Source: Porticoccaceae bacterium (GTDB lineage: Bacteria > Pseudomonadota > Gammaproteobacteria > Pseudomonadales > Porticoccaceae). From it: a stretch of DNA of 49,979 nucleotides. The notes under the pieces are model-generated. The model worked only from the letters and a program-made list of their open reading frames with translations. It did no database searches and was not told the DNA's origin. Below, piece by piece: positions 31,175 to 39,832 of the stretch (position 1 is its first letter; the number at the start of each line of letters is the position of its first letter). Position numbers and translations under genes: made by a program. The DNA lies in NCBI GenBank assembly GCA_902557735.1, contig CACEBC010000014.1, positions 1-49,979 on the forward strand, read 5' to 3'.

Positions 31175-31848
31175 ACCACTCCTATTCTTGTTTTCAACAT
31201 GATTATTTATTAGTTGTTTCCAAAGCGATAAACGGCTGCCCTTTAGGCGGAGTTCATCATTTCCATATTCAGTACCTTTTGCTACCCCCTCAGAATCTGA
31301 AACGTGGAGGTGGAGATTTATCCACTTAAATTCTTTAGGCAGTACCCCTTGCAGTTTTTCATTTAGTGACTCTATTTTTTCGATATATTCTGGACCCGTG
31401 GCAACGCGCTTTGAATAAATAGATCTGTTTCGGATGGAACAGTTGTTATTTGATGGCCCATTTCGAATATATTTTTCACGACCTTGCGCTACGAAAATTC
31501 TAAAGACAAGTCATTAATACCCATCATCAAACAAACTTTTGATAGCCGCACTAGCATGCTATAATAACCCTGCGCTGTGTCTCTATTTATGCCAAAATTG
31601 TATGTCTGGTGTTCAGGATAAAGCTCCGACCAGGGACCTGCATAGTTTACGGAATCGCCTAAAATAGCTATGCCCCCTGTTTGATTGGACAATGCATCAG
31701 ATATAGTCAAACTTTGCACATACTCGATTCCTTTATGCCACCCGCTAGAAGAAAAACTATTGACTCCGCGAGCGAGATGCGTCACCTATAAAATCGATAA
31801 AAGTACGGCAAACCAACAGAACCCCCATACTGTTATTTTCTTGATCAT
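31175..31848 (-). pseudogene. decayed SGNH/GDSL hydrolase
   Basis: ATG at 31848 starts a hydrophobic signal-like segment (ITVWGFCWFAVLLSIL), then an in-frame TAG at 31788-31786. The GDS block (GGIAILGDSVNYAGPWSELY) and NFGINRDTAQGYY follow, then a shortened MMGINDLS block ending in TAG near 31489. Further pieces appear in other frames: SALPR and then IEKIESLNEKLQGVLPKEF with a GNDELRLKGSRLSLWKQL tail. The order of blocks matches GDSL esterases/lipases. At least one nonsense and two frame changes make it non-functional. Its last frame reads directly into the CMD gene. Confidence 0.75.
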
Positions 31849-32092
31849 CTAAAATCGTCCATTTCCATAAAATCAGTTCTTAAGTCTAACAAGACGAATC
31901 CATAAAAGAGCAGAAGGTGAGTTTTTTAAACTATAAGAGCCCTGATGCCCCGAGTCATAATCCGGACTGAATCTATGATTTGCAGCAATGAAAGATTGAT
32001 AGACGTGGATAACCTTTTGAGCCTCTTAAGTAAGAAGTATCGATTAAACTCTATTTTTTATGTATGAGCCCTGGTCATTATAAAAAGGCTTT

Positions 32093-32674
32093 TTATATCT
32101 TATAAAAAACGTCATCATTGGACGGTTCATCCTGATTTTTGTAATGTTCGTATGCCTCTTCTGGCGACAATTGCTCCGCTCTTAGGTAACACCGCTCGCG
32201 ATTATCTCGGTAACCAGACTTAAGATTTCCGAGTTTTATCTTGGCAGAAGCCAATCGCTCCAATTCTCCCTCGAGTTTATTCTCTTCATAATCGGCATCG
32301 ATAGTCACAGGGGTCTCTTCGCAAACTTCCTCTCCTACCCAATCATTGGGATCTCTTTCTTCCTTGCACTCTATTCTCCCGCCGGTTAGCTCCTGACAAA
32401 CCGTCCGAGTTGCATATTGCCTCCAACATTCCCTGTGAATTCGGTAACCCCGATCAAGAACACCTCGACGCAGCGCAATATCTGAGGATAGAGTATATAT
32501 TTTATCGGCCATAGAGTTAATTTTTCTCTTTTGCGCCCGTGCCTCTAATGAATTATCACAGACCATTAATGCTCTATCATAAGGGCCCATCTCTGAAAAC
32601 TGCTCCAATGTAGCCACGCAACCAGTTATCAGTGTTCCGGCCAAACAATTGACCATCAACTTTTCGATTCTCAT
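32093..32674 (-). CDS. putative lipoprotein of unknown function
   Basis: 193 residues. A short signal peptide with lipobox LITGC places the lipidated Cys at position 19. The mature part is charged and helical with six further cysteines (for example HRECWRQYATRTVCQEL, KEERDPNDWVGEEVCEE, NRERCYLRAEQLSPEEAYEH). I recognise no family. It is likely membrane-attached in the periplasm. The gene stands alone, with about 240 bp of unassigned DNA downstream. Confidence 0.55.
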   Translation of the reverse strand: MRIEKLMVNCLAGTLITGCVATLEQFSEMGPYDRALMVCDNSLEARAQKRKINSMADKIYTLSSDIALRRGVLDRGYRIHRECWRQYATRTVCQELTGGRIECKEERDPNDWVGEEVCEETPVTIDADYEENKLEGELERLASAKIKLGNLKSGYRDNRERCYLRAEQLSPEEAYEHYKNQDEPSNDDVFYKI

Positions 32675-32828
32675 ACCAGCAAGCCACCTTAATGAGGTCC
32701 TAATATAATATGATGCAAAGTTGTCTGTTTTGTATTAAGAGGCATATAGCAGATAAAAACCTGCCAGAAAAATTGATCTCTAGCCACTTGATGTGCCATC
32801 TACGATCAAGTCAAACTAAGAGGTTACT

Positions 32829-33209
32829 TCAAGCAGTTCTATAGCGCCTCAAGTTGTCCCGAGCATCATCCCAGAATCTCCAGACATAAAGTCGTGCTAT
32901 GTTAGCAGGAAGTATGTGTCTATAGTTTTTATCTTTCAACGGGCCAACTGCCATATACATCACGCTATCAAACATATCCCATCCGAATTCGTTATCTTCC
33001 TCAATCAATTCATCACGGTCACTTCCTGCTGCTATCCGAAAAGATTTTATAACTTGTCCATAGTCAGTGAAATTAAAGATAACGTGTTTCTCTTGCTCTT
33101 CAGACACCATGTTAAAAAAGATCTGGAACTCGGATGGAGAAATCGTTGTGACATAAATCTTGTACTTACTATGACCCTTATTAATTATCATTTCACTTTG
33201 TTTACGCAT
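32829..33209 (-). CDS. hypothetical protein
   Basis: 126 residues from ATG at 33209, chosen for the AGGA 6 nt upstream; the frame is open to 33266. The sequence is soluble-looking with YKIYVTTISPSEFQIFFNMV, VIFNFTDYGQVIKSFRIAAG and a basic aromatic C-terminus (LYVWRFWDDARDNLRRYR). No signal peptide, membrane segment or family motif is seen. Codon use resembles the neighbours. Confidence 0.5.
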   Translation of the reverse strand: MRKQSEMIINKGHSKYKIYVTTISPSEFQIFFNMVSEEQEKHVIFNFTDYGQVIKSFRIAAGSDRDELIEEDNEFGWDMFDSVMYMAVGPLKDKNYRHILPANIARLYVWRFWDDARDNLRRYRTA

Positions 33210-33720
33210 ACTTATCCTGTTAAGGCACAAGAGGGATTTTTCGTCAGACCTCAACGATCCCAACAACTGATCTGTTTTCTTGTAATTGGCGGTTTAGCAA
33301 CCGTGGCCCGGCTCCATCTATCCACTGGAATTGGTCGACAAAAACTGAAAAATCTTTAAAGTGGCACACTGGCATAAAATTTTGATGTTTTAAACCAAAA
33401 CTGCTGGAACATTCTGTAATAGGATTAGAATTTACCTATTCACTCAAAATCAACTTCCTGAATAAAATTCTTTAATGAGCGATGAGCATCGGCTAGCATC
33501 TCCTCACGATATGAGGATGCACTCCATCGGCCATATTTGGTCGTTTCTGAAACGGTTGATAGGCAGAATTTTCGACCCGACGGTTCTGATTTTCCCCTAA
33601 TCTTTTAGATGTATCTTTTGGATAAAACACGCATGTTTATATGTTGGCAGACACCAATAAAAGGTGGATCAATTAATCTTGAAAATTTTTGTATTGGCAG
33701 GGTAAAACAGGCATTGGCGG
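33210..33720. other. gap with a possible gene remnant
   Basis: About 510 bp without an intact gene. On the minus strand, 33,440-33,604 is open for 55 codons and ends WSASSYREEMLADAHRSLKN followed by FIQEVDFE. It has protein-like composition but no start codon after an upstream TAA, so it may be the tail of a lost gene. Nothing else is recognised. Confidence 0.3.
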
Positions 33721-34269
33721 CTACCTTCCGTAATATGCAATTAACGAGGCCTTGGCCAAAGTATTTTGATTTAGATAAAAACCCACCATTGCAGGCGTCG
33801 AATTTTCATCAATCCCTAATGCTTTAACATTTAAAGCATGAACTGTAAAAACATACCTATGGGCCGAATCGCCCTGCGGCGGACATGCTCCGCCATAACC
33901 TTTGAAACCAAAACTAGTAACGCTTTGAATGCTTCCTTTCGGCGCTATATCAAGAGCAGGACTTCCAGCATTGCGCTTGACCATGGTTGTTTTTTTATCT
34001 AAATCAAAAATCAACCAGTGCCACCAACCACTGCCTGTTGGAGCATCGGGATCGAACATCGTAATCGCGAAACTTTCTGTGCCCTCAGGGGCTTTATCCC
34101 AAATTAAAGAAGGGGAGATGTTCTCCCCATTGCATCCGAAACCATCATAGACTTGCCTGTTTGAAAGCTGACCATTGATATCCTCGCTAGTCACATAAAA
34201 ACCCTCCGCCAAAAGCTCCAAGCTTAAGAAACCAAGACTTAAAATGCATACTGTAACAATCTTGTTCAT
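33721..34269 (-). CDS. exported YbhB/YbcL-type phosphatidylethanolamine-binding (PEBP) protein
   Basis: About 182 residues. The signal peptide is MNKIVTVCILSLGFLSLELLA. The PEBP core has CNGENISPSLIWDKAPEGTE, FAITMFDPDAPTGSGWWHWL and YGGACPPQGDSAHRYVFTVH, including the conserved DPDAP and the HRY ligand-pocket residues. Bacterial members are periplasmic or cytoplasmic with no settled role. GAGG precedes the tandem ATGs at 34272 and 34269; spacing favours the second. Confidence 0.9.
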   Translation of the reverse strand: MNKIVTVCILSLGFLSLELLAEGFYVTSEDINGQLSNRQVYDGFGCNGENISPSLIWDKAPEGTESFAITMFDPDAPTGSGWWHWLIFDLDKKTTMVKRNAGSPALDIAPKGSIQSVTSFGFKGYGGACPPQGDSAHRYVFTVHALNVKALGIDENSTPAMVGFYLNQNTLAKASLIAYYGR

Positions 34270-34272
34270 CAT

Positions 34273-34747
34273 CTACCTCGAATTGAACTCGGATAGCGGT
34301 AAGTTAAGCCAATATCAGTAAAAAGTATAGCTTAAATCGCGCAATATTTAGGCCTCTGGATGAAAAAAATCGTCGGCCGACACACTCCCGAAGGTGGTGA
34401 GTTCTCCAATTGGCAATTCGGTTTGTTGGCTACTCAAATGCTCAGTATTCTCCCTAAAGAACGAGACTTCAAGAGTATGCGTCTGCGGTGCATTTGATAA
34501 GCTTTGACCGCCCTGCACCCCGGCATGCTTGAAACATCGCTGTGGCTGAAGCATATTGGAAACAATTTAGGGCGGTTTCAAGACCGAATCGCGCAGCCAA
34601 TCTTTCTTTCTATCAGAGCAAGCCATGAGCAGAACCAAAACTAGCGAGAACATTAAATATTTGACAGGATGCCTTATAGTTAAGGCTATATGCCCAAGGC
34701 TCGTAATGTCGAACATTCAAGTTAAAAATTCTTGTCAATTCATCACG
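34273..34747. other. gap of 475 bp, no assigned gene
   Basis: A minus-strand open frame at 34,348-34,554 (68 residues, ending FGSVSADDFFHPEA) has protein-like composition but no family I recognise and no clear Shine-Dalgarno. The rest is AT-rich DNA next to the TonB-receptor remnant. Confidence 0.3.
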
Positions 34748-36343
34748 CTAAAAGTCAAGTTTCATCCTTATCCCCCAGGTGCGCGGATCGTTTAACTGAA
34801 CAACAGCTCGTTCTTTGCTAAATGTGTCGCTACCCGTGAAGTATTCTTCATCAGTCGCATTTGTCACGTAAGCCTGAAAACTCAGACCGCTGCGAGCCAT
34901 GTCATAGGCAAGGCCTAGGTCTAAAGTCCAGAAACTGTTTTGATTTGACCAAAAATATGGAACCGTTTCCGTATTGTAAGAGTCAGACCAATAAATTGCC
35001 GCCGAAGGAGTGATCGTCCCAAACTCGTGTAGTTGCATTTCATGGGACGCGTTGAGCGCGATCGTGAGGTCAGGAGCAAAAGGAGTTTCTAACCCAGACA
35101 CATCCATCGTTCTAGAGCCATCGTCTAAGGTTGTTATCCTGGGGTTTCCATCTGTCTCTGTGTAAACATACCTTTTGTAAAATTCTTCAAACTTTGAATC
35201 ATCTAAAGTGATGGACGCGCTGAGGAGCGTTTGCTCTCTGGGCCGCCATGTGGACTCGATCTCTAGGCCGCGGGATTTTACACCTCCTCCAGGCACTGAC
35301 CTCGATCCGTAAACGTCGGACTCTGGAATCAGAAACAGAAGGCTTGTCGTCAGATTTTCGTAACGACTTTCATATGCGGTTGCACTTATATAAAGCGAAT
35401 CGTTTAAGAGCGAGGTTTTGACACCTATTTCTATTGTGTCATTCTCGCTTGCATCCAGCAGACTTCCAGTGCCCGACTGGACCTCTCCGGACATGTAACC
35501 GGTGGCAAGTGACGCGAAAATGTTTGTCTTGTTCCCGATAGCATACATTAAGGCGACCCTGTAATCGAAGTGAGAATCATCACCCAGTTGAACCGCGTCG
35601 TCACTGGGAACATGGAAAGGCCTTGGGGTTCCCTCAACGGTGGTTGGGTCCACAACCAATCGGTGTGATGATCGATTATCCTCGCTGTATCGACCCCCTA
35701 AAGTGAGTTCCAAGCGGTCACCGACAGCAATAACAGACTGTAGATACAAGGCTTTAGATTCCGCCGTAAACTCGAAACTGTCGTTTGGCCAGGTTGCCCA
35801 AGTCACCGATTGTGGCGCAGAATCTGAAGTGGTGCCGAAAATCCAATTGTAGGCCTGTTCTTGATCAAAATAAAAAAGCCCTGCTGTCACCTGAGCTGAA
35901 GCCAACTCAGTGGAAAAATTTGCATCGATTTGCTTTGACTGAGAATCTCTGGTTTGGCCAGAAATCCACCCCAGGCCCGTTTCGCGCCCGCTTATGATGT
36001 ACGTTCCAGCTATAGAGAAGTCTGCGTCTAAAATATTGTAACTAGAGTAGTTGAAGTGTCCGGCGTTGAGTTTAAACTCTCCTATGTCAGAAACAAACGA
36101 ATAGGACAGCGACAACGTCTCCTCTTTAATTCGCCGATTTGGCAAATAATCGGTACTTATTTGTCTCATATCATTAATAACGGCAGCCGATGGATCATTA
36201 GGGAAAGTTCCCATCACGTCTCTCCCGCCTTGCCACCCGTCTCTCAATCCTCCCCTGGGGTCCAGCACTCCGCTGAAACCGTTGGTGGCTCTCGTGGCTG
36301 GATTGACAGGTACACCTATCACAATGTAGGGACTTATTGCCAT
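34748..36343 (-). pseudogene. TonB-dependent receptor, 5'-truncated
   Basis: 531 residues of outer-membrane beta-barrel sequence ending in the expected aromatic residue (DPRTWGIRMKLDF). Typical features are ETLSLSYSFVSDIGEFKLNA strands, LELTLGGRYSEDNRSSHRLV, NIFASLATGYMSGEVQSG and FQAYVTNATDEEYFTG. The signal peptide, TonB box and plug domain (about 200-300 residues) are missing. TAG lies immediately upstream of the first ATG, and homology ends near 36,315. It therefore cannot make a working receptor. The breakpoint is shared with the HAD fragment on the other strand. Confidence 0.85.
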
Positions 36344-36865
36344 CTACTCAAACGCTCCGGCGGGTTACGAAGACTTAGACGAAGTATCGGACCTAAATAT
36401 ACTGAAGAGAAGCTTACCGAAATTCACAAACGAAAAGAGACAATTTTTTGTAAAATGCTGTCACCGGGCCTGCGACCACGACCAGGGGTCAAGGAACTTG
36501 TCGACTGGTGCAAAACCAACGGCAGGAAGGTCGGTTGGATCACGGCCACATCGCAGGCCAATCTTTTTGCAATTGGTAACGCAATCACACCTCATGTTGA
36601 TATAAATGATTTTGACCTGATTACATCAGGCGCTGACGCCATCAGACCCAAGCCCTTCGCAGATGTTTACGAGTTCGCTCTGGACCAAATGGGCTTAGCA
36701 GCTGCTGATGTGCTGGCGATCGAAGACACCAAAGTCTGTTTAAAATCAGCCGAATCAGCAAACATTGAAACGCTATTTTTCCCAAATGAATTTTCGCACT
36801 ACAACTCGAAACCCACAGAGCCTGTTTTACAAGATCTTAGAAAAGGTATCACTGAGCTCAGGTAA
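36330..36865 (+). pseudogene. HAD-family hydrolase (CbbY/beta-PGM-like), N-terminally truncated
   Basis: The frame carries LLKRSGGLRRLRRSIGPKYT, LRPRPGVKELVDWCK, motif II as GWITATSQ, the motif III lysine in SGADAIRPKPFADVYEFAL and motif IV in DVLAIEDTKVCLKSAE. The catalytic DxD motif I and roughly the first 50 residues are absent. It is cut at the same place as the opposite-strand TonB receptor. The open frame extends to 36,056 only as antisense of the receptor gene. Confidence 0.8.
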
Positions 36866-37048
36866 TACGATGTGCTGGTTGTGCTGGCACTTTGAAATAG
36901 TCCGCTTAGACCGAGCAGGAACACAATGCACTCCCTCGACTTCGAACATTTTGGCAAAGGATTACCGCAGAATTCTCTTTATTACGACGTAAAATAAAAT
37001 ATTAAGACAGCCTTTCTAAGAATGAGACAGTGCCATGGCGCGAAATAC

Positions 37049-37157
37049 CTGTGTCTATGTTTTTCCACTCTGACAAGCACGAAAAAGAGGGGTTGTGTAA
37101 GCTTGTTTAAAAGCTTAATAAGACCCGAAAGAAGCACCAGGCGGCGGCTTTTTTATT
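37049..37157 (+). ncRNA. candidate structured RNA, element A (terminator-ended)
   Basis: A 109-nt block beginning CTGTGTCTATG, with CAAGCACGAAAAAGAG in the middle, an AAGCTT/AAGCTT hairpin, and an ATAAGACCCGAAAG segment before a G/C hairpin and six T. The order, spacing and several words match element C at 41,905-42,015 (111 nt). It may be an sRNA or a leader; no database family is recognised. Confidence 0.4.
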
Positions 37158-37180
37158 AATCACCTTTCATGCTTAATAAG

Positions 37181-37208
37181 CATATGTATAATTTAAATTA
37201 TACATATG
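37181..37208. repeat. perfect 28-bp AT-rich palindrome
   Basis: The sequence from CATATGTATA to TATACATATG is its own reverse complement over 28 bp. It overlaps a second dyad, ATGCTTA-A-TAAGCAT (37,169-37,183), and follows the terminator of element A. It contains TATACAT, similar to the AATATACAT motif upstream of the two intact small-protein copies. It could be an operator or a cruciform site. Confidence 0.8.
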
Positions 37209-37435
37209 AGTGATGTAGGTTTAGACCCGAGAATCCGGCGGAGGGCATAGTATTCTAGATAGACTACAAAGATAGAGATAGCGATAACATGCGGTTCCAC
37301 TATGTCAGGTTTAAAGCGGCGGCATATGAGGGCCTTAATAAGTTTAACGCTAGCCTCCGCAACTACCCGATCAACAGAGGCGGTTGATTCGGTGAAAGAG
37401 TGCTCGGTTGCTTAAGAGATCAGGGTTTAATCAAT

Positions 37436-37510
37436 ATGGAGATAACAACTGACACAATGATCTTTCCCTGTGCACTGCAAACTGCAATTTTTTTTCGGAG
37501 TTTTGGTTAA
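37436..37510 (+). CDS. diverged copy of the small hydrophobic protein family (24 aa)
   Basis: ATG at 37436 encodes 24 residues starting MEITTDTMIFPCALQTAI and ending FFRSFG. Met1-Glu2, Met8, Cys12, Leu14 and Ala17-Ile18 line up with the 28-29 residue proteins at 42,134 and 44,421, but the ATQDFL end is lost. A CCCACCTATGG motif shared with the other two copies lies downstream. It is likely a degenerate copy; it may not be expressed. Confidence 0.4.
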   Translation: MEITTDTMIFPCALQTAIFFRSFG

Positions 37511-37603
37511 CAAACGAGAGGGAAATAATCAATTTTAAATTCGAGTGCTGCGTGTTCTGGACATGCACGTATACCTCAAGTCAGATGTCTCAAACCCGCT
37601 GAA

Positions 37604-37645
37604 CCCACCTATGGAAAATTGTAAAGTGGCCCATAGGTTTATTTC
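37604..37645 (+). terminator. terminator-like inverted repeat with the shared CCCACCTATGG motif
   Basis: ACCTATGG (37,607-37,614) pairs with CCATAGGT (37,630-37,637) around a 15-nt loop and is followed by TTATTTCTT. The motif CCCACCTATGG also precedes the terminators of the two intact small-protein copies. Confidence 0.5.
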
Positions 37646-37801
37646 TTGCCTGATTTTACCCCCGCTCGGCCTCATTCGTTTCTGAGCAGACGCCGGCTGA
37701 GCAGCATATCTACGATGCTGTCACGATTGATCAAATTCATTTCAGGAGAGCGCCACGGGATCCAATCTCTATGCCTAATCGAACAACGAAGGAGTTTTAT
37801 T

Positions 37802-37936
37802 TTGAAAACCTTTAATTGCTTTGATGTGACTTGGTGGCAAGTTGCCAAAATGCCCCATGCATGTGAAATCATTTTTAGTTTTTTGGCGCTTGGACTTGTT
37901 TTATGGTTGGTCTATTCCCTCAGTGATAGAAGTTAG
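37802..37936 (+). CDS. small single-pass membrane protein (44 aa)
   Basis: TTG at 37802 lies 7 nt after AAGGAGT and encodes 44 residues. The second half is one hydrophobic helix, IIFSFLALGLVLWLVYS, followed by LSDRS. The N-terminus is amphipathic (FNCFDVTWWQVAKMPHACE). No family is recognised. It lies downstream of the diverged small-protein copy, but its sequence is not clearly related to it. Confidence 0.45.
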   Translation: MKTFNCFDVTWWQVAKMPHACEIIFSFLALGLVLWLVYSLSDRS

Positions 37937-38291
37937 ACTAATGGACTCCGGGAACAGCTGAACTAAAACAGGTGGCGGTGTCCGCATTTCGTATATAGAA
38001 GATTAGAGCTCAAAACAATCGGAACACTTACAGCTTGTCACATGTGCTTCCACTGTAAGTTAATCAACATGGTCAGTGTGATGTCCCTCCGCTAGTCCAC
38101 TTTCGGTGACGCCTTTGCCTCACCATAAAGGAGCCGTGTTAGGCCCAAGGAATATGGTCTAGTGGATCGCTTCACAACCCATCCCTCATGCCCAACTCGA
38201 GCGATGATCTTCGACACGGAGACTGAGCACGGTCATTTTGTGGAATTCGAGGCTAGTTTGCCGCCCTGTTGTTCCACAAAGGAGGTGCACC
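37937..38291. other. gap of about 350 bp, no gene recognised
   Basis: No supported gene. A CTTACAG...CTGTAAG inverted repeat occurs near 38,026-38,060. A plus-strand open frame from 38,162 has no family signal and overlaps the minus-strand small Cys protein. Confidence 0.3.
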
Positions 38292-38501
38292 TCAGCGCTG
38301 CCCTTGTGCTTTATTTGGCCGCTTGCGTTGCACCTGCCTTTCGTGCTCCCTGATTTTCTTGCGAGCCCAGAGGATCGAACTGGCTAGGTACTCTTCTTCT
38401 GTGAGCTCATGCCACCCTACACATGCACTAATTGGGCTTCTACCGCACGGACAAGACATACTTTTCTCCCTTGACGGGACAATTACGCAAACTTCTTTCA
38501 T
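38292..38501 (-). CDS. small Cys-motif hypothetical protein
   Basis: 69 residues. A CPCGRSPISACVGWHELTEE core (three Cys, one His) could bind a metal such as zinc, followed by a basic helix (LASSILWARKKIREHERQ). I have an impression of similar small proteins in other gammaproteobacteria but cannot name a family. There is no strong Shine-Dalgarno. Confidence 0.45.
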   Translation of the reverse strand: MKEVCVIVPSREKSMSCPCGRSPISACVGWHELTEEEYLASSILWARKKIREHERQVQRKRPNKAQGQR

Positions 38502-38651
38502 TTCGATCAGTCGCTGCCGATTGACGTTTCGGAGAGACCAAAAAGTGCAGCTTTGCTTGAAGTTTTAACCTACCTCAGTCTGCATCTCTGTACCTCTTCA
38601 TACTCATGTGTTTTTGTCATATCACAAATAAACTTTGTCTATTTTTACTTT

Positions 38652-38670
38652 GATTAGAGTTCTGCTAATC
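38652..38670 (+). promoter_or_regulatory. inverted repeat upstream of the alternative oxidase gene
   Basis: GATTAG, 7-nt spacer, CTAATC, ending 28 bp before the start codon of the oxidase gene. The symmetry and position suggest an operator. It does not match the NsrR consensus as I know it. Confidence 0.35.
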
Positions 38671-38698
38671 TCGGGTTTAAAAATTTGGGCGTTTCAAC

Positions 38699-39313
38699 AT
38701 GAGATTATTATTTGCCAAATCAATGACACGGTTTTTTAGACTTGTAGCTGATACCTTTTTTGCAAAAAGGTACGGCCACAGGGCTGTGGTACTTGAGACC
38801 GTTGCGGGTGTCCCAGGAATGGTCGCAGGAATGCTTTTACATTTCCAAAGCCTCAGAAAAATGAAGACCGGTTATGGTGAGGACATTAGAGAAATGCTGG
38901 CCGAGGCTGAAAATGAGCGGATGCATCTGATGTTTTTTATTGAAATTGCTAAACCAAACCTGTTCGAGAGAGGCTTAGTGGTAGCAGCTCAATGGATTTT
39001 TGGACTGTTTTATCTACTGTTGTATATCATAGACTCAAGGTGTGCGCATCTAATGATATCACTCTTTGAAGAGGAAGCGGTGAACAGCTATACGGAGTAT
39101 TTGGGTCTGGTTGAATCCGGTGCTATTGCTGATATAGATGCGCCAGACCTCGCCAAACGATATTACAAAATGGGAACAAAATCTAAATTATCAGATTTAA
39201 TTAGGCATGTCAGAGCAGATGAGCAAAGACATAGTGAAGTAAATTACCAGTTTGCTATGCGGTCTAGTGACGGGCCCACTGCAACTGAATCATCTGACTC
39301 GGTCAAGGACTAG
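38699..39313 (+). CDS. aox: alternative oxidase (diiron ubiquinol oxidase)
   Basis: 204 residues. All four AOX helices with the diiron ligands are visible: LETVAGVPGMVAGMLLH, EAENERMHLMFF (ExxH), FEEEAVNSYTEYL and RADEQRHSEVNY (ExxH). The protein is an interfacial membrane quinol oxidase that reduces O2 without pumping protons and is insensitive to cyanide. Its length is close to marine bacterial forms. It stands alone and has a palindrome in its promoter region. Confidence 0.93.
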   Translation: MRLLFAKSMTRFFRLVADTFFAKRYGHRAVVLETVAGVPGMVAGMLLHFQSLRKMKTGYGEDIREMLAEAENERMHLMFFIEIAKPNLFERGLVVAAQWIFGLFYLLLYIIDSRCAHLMISLFEEEAVNSYTEYLGLVESGAIADIDAPDLAKRYYKMGTKSKLSDLIRHVRADEQRHSEVNYQFAMRSSDGPTATESSDSVKD

Positions 39314-39580
39314 GGACACTTTTCCCGAGGATTTGGCCACGCTGGTTAAGTGAGGATAACCTAAGGAAACTGTAAGCCTCTTGCTCTACCATTGGATATG
39401 CCACCCGCCATTGAACAAAATCGTGCTCACAGGATACCTGATTTGTCTGCTGCAGCGCAGCGGCAGCGCCCATCGGGCCGGACACTTGTGTTCACGTGTA
39501 TGCACCTTAGCACATAGAAAAAATAGTTCCGTAAAATTGAGCAGGCCAGCGTTCACAAAAAGCTTGAGGTCTTTATCCAC

Positions 39581-39820
39581 TCAATCTAACCCTAGCACAC
39601 CTGGATTAATCCGATGCGCTGGATCTAGTTCAGTTTTCAATTTCAGAATAAGCTCAGAGACATTTCCCATTCTAGTAGTGAGATTCGGTGGCTGATTTGA
39701 ACCTAAGTTTCGGCAAAACTTTTTTGTTTGCGTCGTTTTGACACTATCTCAAAGTATCTGTCCTCTCCGGGTGACAAATCAGCCGTGTTCACCAAAATGT
39801 ACTCTGGAAGATACAAAAAA
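39581..39820 (-). pseudogene. C-terminal remnant of an FAD-linked oxidase
   Basis: Two frames together read ILVNTADLSPGEDRYFEIVS, then after a frameshift PNLTTRMGNVSELILKLKTE and LDPAHRINPGVLGLD before TGA at 39,583-39,581. The LKxELDP...NPGxLGLD ending is characteristic of vanillyl-alcohol-oxidase/glycolate-oxidase type flavoproteins. The bulk of the gene (about 400 residues) is missing and replaced by the sugar dehydrogenase gene. Confidence 0.65.
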
Positions 39821-39832
39821 GAAGGGTTGCAT

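Larger units (their letters stand above)
36866..37435. other. 570-bp non-coding stretch with a structured element and palindrome
   Basis: No protein gene is convincing here. The stretch holds RNA-like element A (37,049-37,157) and a perfect 28-bp palindrome (37,181-37,208), annotated separately. It ends at the diverged small-protein ORF. Confidence 0.4.

Noticed and set aside
36056-36329. N-terminal extension of the HAD open frame.
   Set aside because: This part is antisense to clear TonB-receptor barrel sequence and has no HAD motif I.
37303-37416. ORF of about 37 codons starting MSGLKRRHMRALISLTLASA, looking like a signal peptide.
   Set aside because: It has no Shine-Dalgarno, ends after a few polar residues and has no downstream reading frame to export.
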